Position numbers and translations under genes: made by a program. This document shows, in pieces, positions 57,581-61,614 of a stretch of DNA of 61,614 nucleotides (its first letter is position 1; each line of letters starts with the position of its first letter). The stretch is from Nitrospinaceae bacterium (GTDB lineage Bacteria; Nitrospinota; Nitrospinia; Nitrospinales; Nitrospinaceae): positions 1 to 61,614 of the forward strand of contig JANQEK010000008.1 of NCBI GenBank assembly GCA_028278405.1, in the 5' to 3' direction. Under the pieces are notes generated by a model, which worked only from the letters and a program-made list of their open reading frames with translations, had not been told where the DNA came from and did no database searches.

Positions 57581-59092
57581 TCAGGCTTCTTTTTCCCGGT
57601 TTTTTTTGTAGAAGTAAACATACCCTGCAAGGAAAGCCATTAGCGCAAACAATGAAATCAGATAGGATATTTGAACTGCAGGAACGTACAACCATTCCAC
57701 CGATTTGGCCCAACTTGAAGCGGTATCGTACATGGGAATTATGACATCGGACAATGTGTCGCCCCATACCTTGACTTGCCAGATAGCAGAATGCTCGACA
57801 AACATGAACCCGTGAACAAAAAGACCTGCCAGAAAACCAAGGATAAGGGTCCAGCGGGGAGATAACCGATTGAACATATGTTGCATCCAAATACAGGAAA
57901 TCACCAGTAGGATCAGTATAGGAATGATTATAAACCGGGAAGAAACCCTCTCAATCGAAATAAAGGGAATAGGAATCAGAGTGAACAACTTAAACAGGCT
58001 GCCCAGGGAAAAGATGGTTAAAATCAACATCGGCCCATTGAGCACGCGATAACCGTCAAGCCCCCATTCCTTTTGCTTTGTCAGCCGCAGAAAAACCCCG
58101 AAGTATGCCAGGGCTGCCAATCCGATAATTCCGATGTAGTGATCTACTTCCCACCATGGGGCCTCTCCATTAGGTCCAAAACCCAAAGTCAGCATATTCT
58201 CCTGTCCTTTGACGGAAGTCAGCGCCTGCCAAAAAACCGAGATCGAGGGAAATCCCGAAACGAAATTATTTTTATAGGCAAAATAGGTGATCGCGGTAGG
58301 GATCATCCGATAGGATGAAAACATTATTGCCAACGCCACCCCTATCAAAACCGGCTTCCAATATTGCTTCTGAAACAGACATAAAAGAAACACAAACAGC
58401 AGGCACCATACAAATGTATGCACTCCGCCTAACAGAAGTATTCCGAACAAAACCCAACTCAACCGGGCCCCATGCATGGAGGATCGATCACCTTCTACCA
58501 ACCTGAAGACCCACAGAAGAAAAAAGGAAAGCAAAAAATAACTTATCCACGGCCAGTGGCCTATCGCAATATGGGATACGATATGTCCGTTCATGCTGAA
58601 TGGTAGAAGAAAAAATAAAAATGTCACAAGCGACCACTGATATCTTTGCTTAAGCCATAGACACCCCGTAAACCCCAGCGAATAAACAATGATAATCTGA
58701 GCCAGAAAGAACTCTTCCACACTCAGAAATTTCAGTAAAAATATAGTCGGAGACAAGTCGGTCTCAGGAATGGCCAGAAATTGATTGGTCCCTTTGTAGG
58801 AGTAAGGCATGAAATAAGGAATCGATTTCTCGAACAAAGCTTTTTGGATCACCCCGTAGTAATCAAAAAACTTCTGCCAGTCAAAATATTTGACATGCAC
58901 CCTACCGTAATTAATAAGCCAGGCCCAATGAAACACCCCTCCCAGGTAAGCCATGCACAAGACCAGATAATTTACGGTTTTTGAAACCAGGGTCTCCGAA
59001 GAAGGACGGAACAACAATTCGAAGAGCTTGTTCTTCAAATTCCCTTGAAACGTGCGAAATTTTTCTTTTAGTGGATTTATGGAAGCGTTCAT
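57581..59092 (-). CDS. Polytopic membrane protein, second of a tandem paralogous pair
   Basis: The protein of 503 residues has a soluble N-terminus of about 40 residues and roughly ten to twelve membrane segments. It aligns along its whole length with its upstream neighbour: both share YFMPY, KGTNQFLAIPETDLSP, EEFFLAQ, RYQWSLV/KYQWSLV, PWWEVDHYI, and SSWAKSVE/SAWAKSVE. The PETD in the first large loop recalls acidic motifs of GT-C glycosyltransferases, so a lipid-linked sugar transferase is possible but unproven. The start at 59092 (MNASINPLKEK) copies that of the paralogue. Confidence 0.75.
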   Translation of the reverse strand: MNASINPLKEKFRTFQGNLKNKLFELLFRPSSETLVSKTVNYLVLCMAYLGGVFHWAWLINYGRVHVKYFDWQKFFDYYGVIQKALFEKSIPYFMPYSYKGTNQFLAIPETDLSPTIFLLKFLSVEEFFLAQIIIVYSLGFTGCLWLKQRYQWSLVTFLFFLLPFSMNGHIVSHIAIGHWPWISYFLLSFFLLWVFRLVEGDRSSMHGARLSWVLFGILLLGGVHTFVWCLLFVFLLCLFQKQYWKPVLIGVALAIMFSSYRMIPTAITYFAYKNNFVSGFPSISVFWQALTSVKGQENMLTLGFGPNGEAPWWEVDHYIGIIGLAALAYFGVFLRLTKQKEWGLDGYRVLNGPMLILTIFSLGSLFKLFTLIPIPFISIERVSSRFIIIPILILLVISCIWMQHMFNRLSPRWTLILGFLAGLFVHGFMFVEHSAIWQVKVWGDTLSDVIIPMYDTASSWAKSVEWLYVPAVQISYLISLFALMAFLAGYVYFYKKNREKEA

Positions 59093-59121
59093 TCTCAAAA
59101 GCACACGATCACTTAATTTTT

Positions 59122-60642
59122 TTAAACTTCAACCGCTTTCTCCAAAGCTGAACGCTTCGTTTTGAAATATTGCGTCCAGGCAAAGAAAGCAATCAATGCG
59201 ACCAATGAAATCAGATAGGATCCTTGAACAATGGGAACATACAATGTCTCCACCGATTTGGCCCAAGCCGAAGCAGGTTCCAGATCTTGCAGTAACTCCG
59301 GAGCCAACCTGATGTTTGAAGTATGCTCATACCAGACCGAAGAATGTTCCATTAGAAAAATTCCCTCAAATGCTATCCCCGCAGCAGCAAGAATCTGAAC
59401 TCCCCACCCCGGCAGCAAACGGTCAAATGTCCTTTGCATCCAGATGCAAGACAGGGCCAACAAAACCAGGAGAGGAATGATCAAGAAGCGGGAAGGCGTC
59501 CTTTCAACAGAGATCAAAGGTAAAGGAAGTTGAGAGATAAACCCGAAAATGGCGCCGAAAGAAAAGACCATAATTAACAGCATGGGTATATTGAGGGTCC
59601 GGTAATCCGTCGCTGCCTCTCTATCTCTCCAGCGACGCCAAAGTCCGAAATAGATCAGGAACCCTAATCCCAGAATGGAGATATAATGATCCACCTCCCA
59701 CCAGGGCATTGAAGTGTTTTCGCCATACCTCATATCCTGTATGGCACCCTCACTTTGGTAAATCTGGGTCAACGCGCTCCAAAGTACGGAAAGAGAGGGG
59801 AAACCATGCATAAATGGATTTTTGTACTCCCAGAAAGTAATTATCGCCGGCAGTATCCGGTGCATGGAAAAAACCAGAGCCAGGGCCACTCCCCCCAACA
59901 CCGGCTTCCAATACCGCTTCTGAAACGGGGACACGAGGAGCAGGAACAACAAGCACCATACAAAAAGATGCAACCCTCCCAGTAAAAGAATCCCGAATAA
60001 TACCAGCGCCAGCCTGCCCGGCTGGCTTCCAGAGGCATCCCCTTCTACCAAACTCAACACCCAGTCCACATAAAATGGCAACAGGAAGTAGGCAATCCAG
60101 GACCAATGGCCCACCGCCAAATGTGAAGTGATATGTCCGTTGAAATTGAAGAGGAGAAAGAAAATGACAAACGAAACCAGCGACCATTGATATTTTCTTT
60201 TGAGCCATAAGCATCCCAAAAAACCCACAGAGTACATCACCAGCATTTGCGCCAGAAAAAACTCTTCGATGCTCAAAAAACCCAACAGCAGTACAGTCGG
60301 AGACAGGTCCGTTTCCGGAATAGCTAGAAATTGATTGGTCCCTTTGAAGATGTAAGGCATGAAATAGGGAACTGATTTTTCATACAGCGCATTTTGAATG
60401 ACTTGATAAAACTCAAAAAATTTCTGCCAATCCGCATACCGGTCCTGGACATTCCCAAAGAAAACGAACCAGGCCCAATGGAACATTCCAAACACATAAG
60501 CAATCCCTAAAACCAGATAATTCCCGGCTTTCGAAGTTAACTCGTCCGACGGAGGTCGGAACAGGAATTTAAAAAAACTGTTTTTAAAATCCTGCTGGGA
60601 TAAATATATCTTTTCTTTTAGTGAGTCGACTGGTGCGTTCAT
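59122..60642 (-). CDS. Polytopic membrane protein, first of a tandem paralogous pair
   Basis: A 506-residue protein (MNAPVDSLKEKIYLS...) with the same layout as the gene 29 bp downstream. PETD sits at residues 109-112 after two hydrophobic helices, and HWAW lies at the end of the first helix. A conserved lumen-side block PWWEVDHYISILGLG lies in the middle. The two clearly arose by duplication and have diverged moderately. No sugar-nucleotide or polysaccharide gene is adjacent to support the GT-C idea. Confidence 0.75.
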   Translation of the reverse strand: MNAPVDSLKEKIYLSQQDFKNSFFKFLFRPPSDELTSKAGNYLVLGIAYVFGMFHWAWFVFFGNVQDRYADWQKFFEFYQVIQNALYEKSVPYFMPYIFKGTNQFLAIPETDLSPTVLLLGFLSIEEFFLAQMLVMYSVGFLGCLWLKRKYQWSLVSFVIFFLLFNFNGHITSHLAVGHWSWIAYFLLPFYVDWVLSLVEGDASGSQPGRLALVLFGILLLGGLHLFVWCLLFLLLVSPFQKRYWKPVLGGVALALVFSMHRILPAIITFWEYKNPFMHGFPSLSVLWSALTQIYQSEGAIQDMRYGENTSMPWWEVDHYISILGLGFLIYFGLWRRWRDREAATDYRTLNIPMLLIMVFSFGAIFGFISQLPLPLISVERTPSRFLIIPLLVLLALSCIWMQRTFDRLLPGWGVQILAAAGIAFEGIFLMEHSSVWYEHTSNIRLAPELLQDLEPASAWAKSVETLYVPIVQGSYLISLVALIAFFAWTQYFKTKRSALEKAVEV

Positions 60643-60735
60643 TTATCAATCGGGAAGATCCATGCTGAGAGACATCTATTTCAAAAAACGAGACGCTTTA
60701 ACTCTAAGGAGGTAAGAATAGTAAAAACAACCAGT

Positions 60736-60763
60736 TTGATAGTACCTAAGCAGTATAAGGCAA
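60736..60763 (-). promoter_or_regulatory. Weak candidate promoter of the tandem membrane-protein genes
   Basis: TTGCCT (60763-60758), a 16-bp spacer and TATCAA (60741-60736) on the minus strand, about 95 bp before the first gene. The rest of 60643-60881 holds no supported gene. Confidence 0.25.
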
Positions 60764-60881
60764 ATTGATTGCCCTGCTCAGCTTTTAAATAAGTCCTTTA
60801 TTTTCAATTATTAGCTGTCCTCGCTCGAACGGCGATTTGCCTATAAATGAAATTGACAACCACGGGGGCGATTTGTAAACT

Positions 60882-61457
60882 GTGGCGGCTTTGAGAACTT
60901 TCATCGCTGTTAACGTTCCACCGGCAGTACTCGATACGATCACCCGTATCCAGAATCGATTCAAATCCCTGGGATTGCACGCGTCCTGGGTCAAGCCCGG
61001 AAACATTCACCTGACATTGAAATTTCTGGGAGACACCGATCCCGACCGAATCTCCGGTATTCAAAATAAATTGACCGAGACCCTGACACCCTGTGAACGG
61101 TTCAGGCTGTCCTTGAGCTCGGTTGGGGTGTTTCCGGGCACCCAAAATCCCCGTGTTTTGTGGGTAGGCCTTAAAGATGATGACGGAACGCTGAAGACGC
61201 TGCAGGCGACCATCGAAAAAACTCTGGAGAGTGTCGGGTTTCCTATAGAGCAGAGACCTTTTTCGCCGCATCTGACATTGGCGCGAATCAAATCGCCCAG
61301 GGGAAAAAAGGAATTGAAAAACGAATTGGATGCCGTGAACCAACAAGGCATCGACCCCCACCCCTTTGATGTGGGTGAAATTCATTTATACGAAAGCCAA
61401 TTGACGCCCAAAGGCTCCATCTATACTGTATTGGCGAACTTTAAACTGAATCCCTGA
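60882..61457 (+). CDS. thpR: RNA 2',3'-cyclic phosphodiesterase
   Basis: A member of the 2H phosphoesterase superfamily, 191 residues, once called 2'-5' RNA ligase. Two HxT motifs form the active site: H43-L-T45 and H130-L-T132. RTFIAVNVPP at the start and FSPHLTLARI are typical. It opens 2',3'-cyclic phosphates on RNA in studied homologues. The start is GTG. It stands directly before recA, probably in one transcription unit, with a 47-bp gap. Confidence 0.92.
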   Translation: MAALRTFIAVNVPPAVLDTITRIQNRFKSLGLHASWVKPGNIHLTLKFLGDTDPDRISGIQNKLTETLTPCERFRLSLSSVGVFPGTQNPRVLWVGLKDDDGTLKTLQATIEKTLESVGFPIEQRPFSPHLTLARIKSPRGKKELKNELDAVNQQGIDPHPFDVGEIHLYESQLTPKGSIYTVLANFKLNP

Positions 61458-61504
61458 CCCGAAGGATGGAAACCGGATCCATATTCAGCAAGGAGACGTG
61501 AATC

Positions 61505-61614
61505 ATGGCAGTAAAAGACGAACGAGAAAAAGCACTGGACCAGGCCTTTTCGCAAATTGAAAAACAATTCGGCAAGGGTTCCATCATGAAGTTAGGTCAG
61601 GCGGGAGTTCAAAA
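61505..61614 (+). CDS. recA: RecA recombinase, first 36 codons (cut by window end)
   Basis: The frame [15 protein letters not shown] continues to [15 protein letters not shown], the highly conserved N-terminus of RecA, and runs off the window. AAGGAG lies about 10 nt before the ATG. RecA forms filaments on single-stranded DNA for strand exchange and SOS induction. No clear LexA box is seen in the 47-bp gap behind thpR, so its promoter may lie inside or before thpR. Confidence 0.95.
   Translation, partial: MAVKDEREKALDQAFSQIEKQFGKGSIMKLGQAGVQ

Noticed and set aside
60702-60715. Perfect Shine-Dalgarno sequence TAAGGAGGT on the plus strand
   Set aside because: No start codon with an open frame follows within a usable distance, so it is an orphan match.

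Overview
The window (about 61.6 kb) is a gene-dense chromosomal segment of a Gram-negative bacterium. It carries a periplasmic prolyl isomerase, many lipoproteins with lipobox cysteines, an AsmA-like protein and a complete 14-subunit type I NADH dehydrogenase. An NhaD-type sodium/proton antiporter, a ThiD-ThiN fusion, an archaeal-style two-domain GlmU and the thpR-recA pair fit a marine lineage such as Nitrospinota. That assignment is an inference from gene content; no rRNA or other marker was available. I recognise no tRNA, rRNA, CRISPR array or intact insertion sequence.

Layout. 0-7.7 kb: a PpiD/SurA-like isomerase, then a minus-strand operon fis - glmU N-domain - GlmU-like two-domain enzyme - glmS - thiDN, covering amino-sugar nucleotide and thiamine synthesis. 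7.8-10.7 kb: mtaB, smpB and an EamA exporter. 10.7-14.8 kb: the minus-strand operon ispA - dxs - hisB - hisH - eamA. 15.3-21.6 kb: nhaD, comF, argD, a coiled-coil MscS-like protein and tgt. 21.6-23.6 kb: an AT-rich patch with a tiny membrane protein, an ankyrin protein and an ankyrin remnant, marked by three related copies of a short repeat; it looks acquired. 23.7-26.2 kb: small hypotheticals, a methyltransferase, a lipoprotein and sfsA.

26.3-39.4 kb is nuoABCDEFGHIJKLM in canonical order on the minus strand. It is driven by an exact-consensus sigma-70 promoter (TTGACA, 17 bp, TATAAT) with a perfect hairpin at the start of the transcript. nuoN is missing from this operon and sits on the opposite strand at 47.0 kb. 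Between them lie a membrane protein with a PLD-like and a lectin-like domain, a von Willebrand/amidotransferase-fold membrane protein paired with a DUF4159 protein, a PhnW-like aminotransferase with an unknown partner, and an AsmA-like protein.

48.6-61.6 kb: a TPR lipoprotein; a six-gene minus operon (lipM, FG-GAP lipoprotein, TerB-like, yjbQ, zinc ribbon, dtd); an FGE-sulfatase-domain protein with cytochrome-type CxxCH motifs; small hypotheticals; a second MscS channel; two tandem paralogous polytopic membrane proteins; thpR; and the first codons of recA. The best candidates for new biology are the split GlmU arrangement, the CxxCH-FGE fusion, the PLD/lectin membrane protein near the nuo promoter, the tandem polytopic pair and the repeat-marked ankyrin patch. 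No single obvious new multi-gene defence or metabolic system was found.
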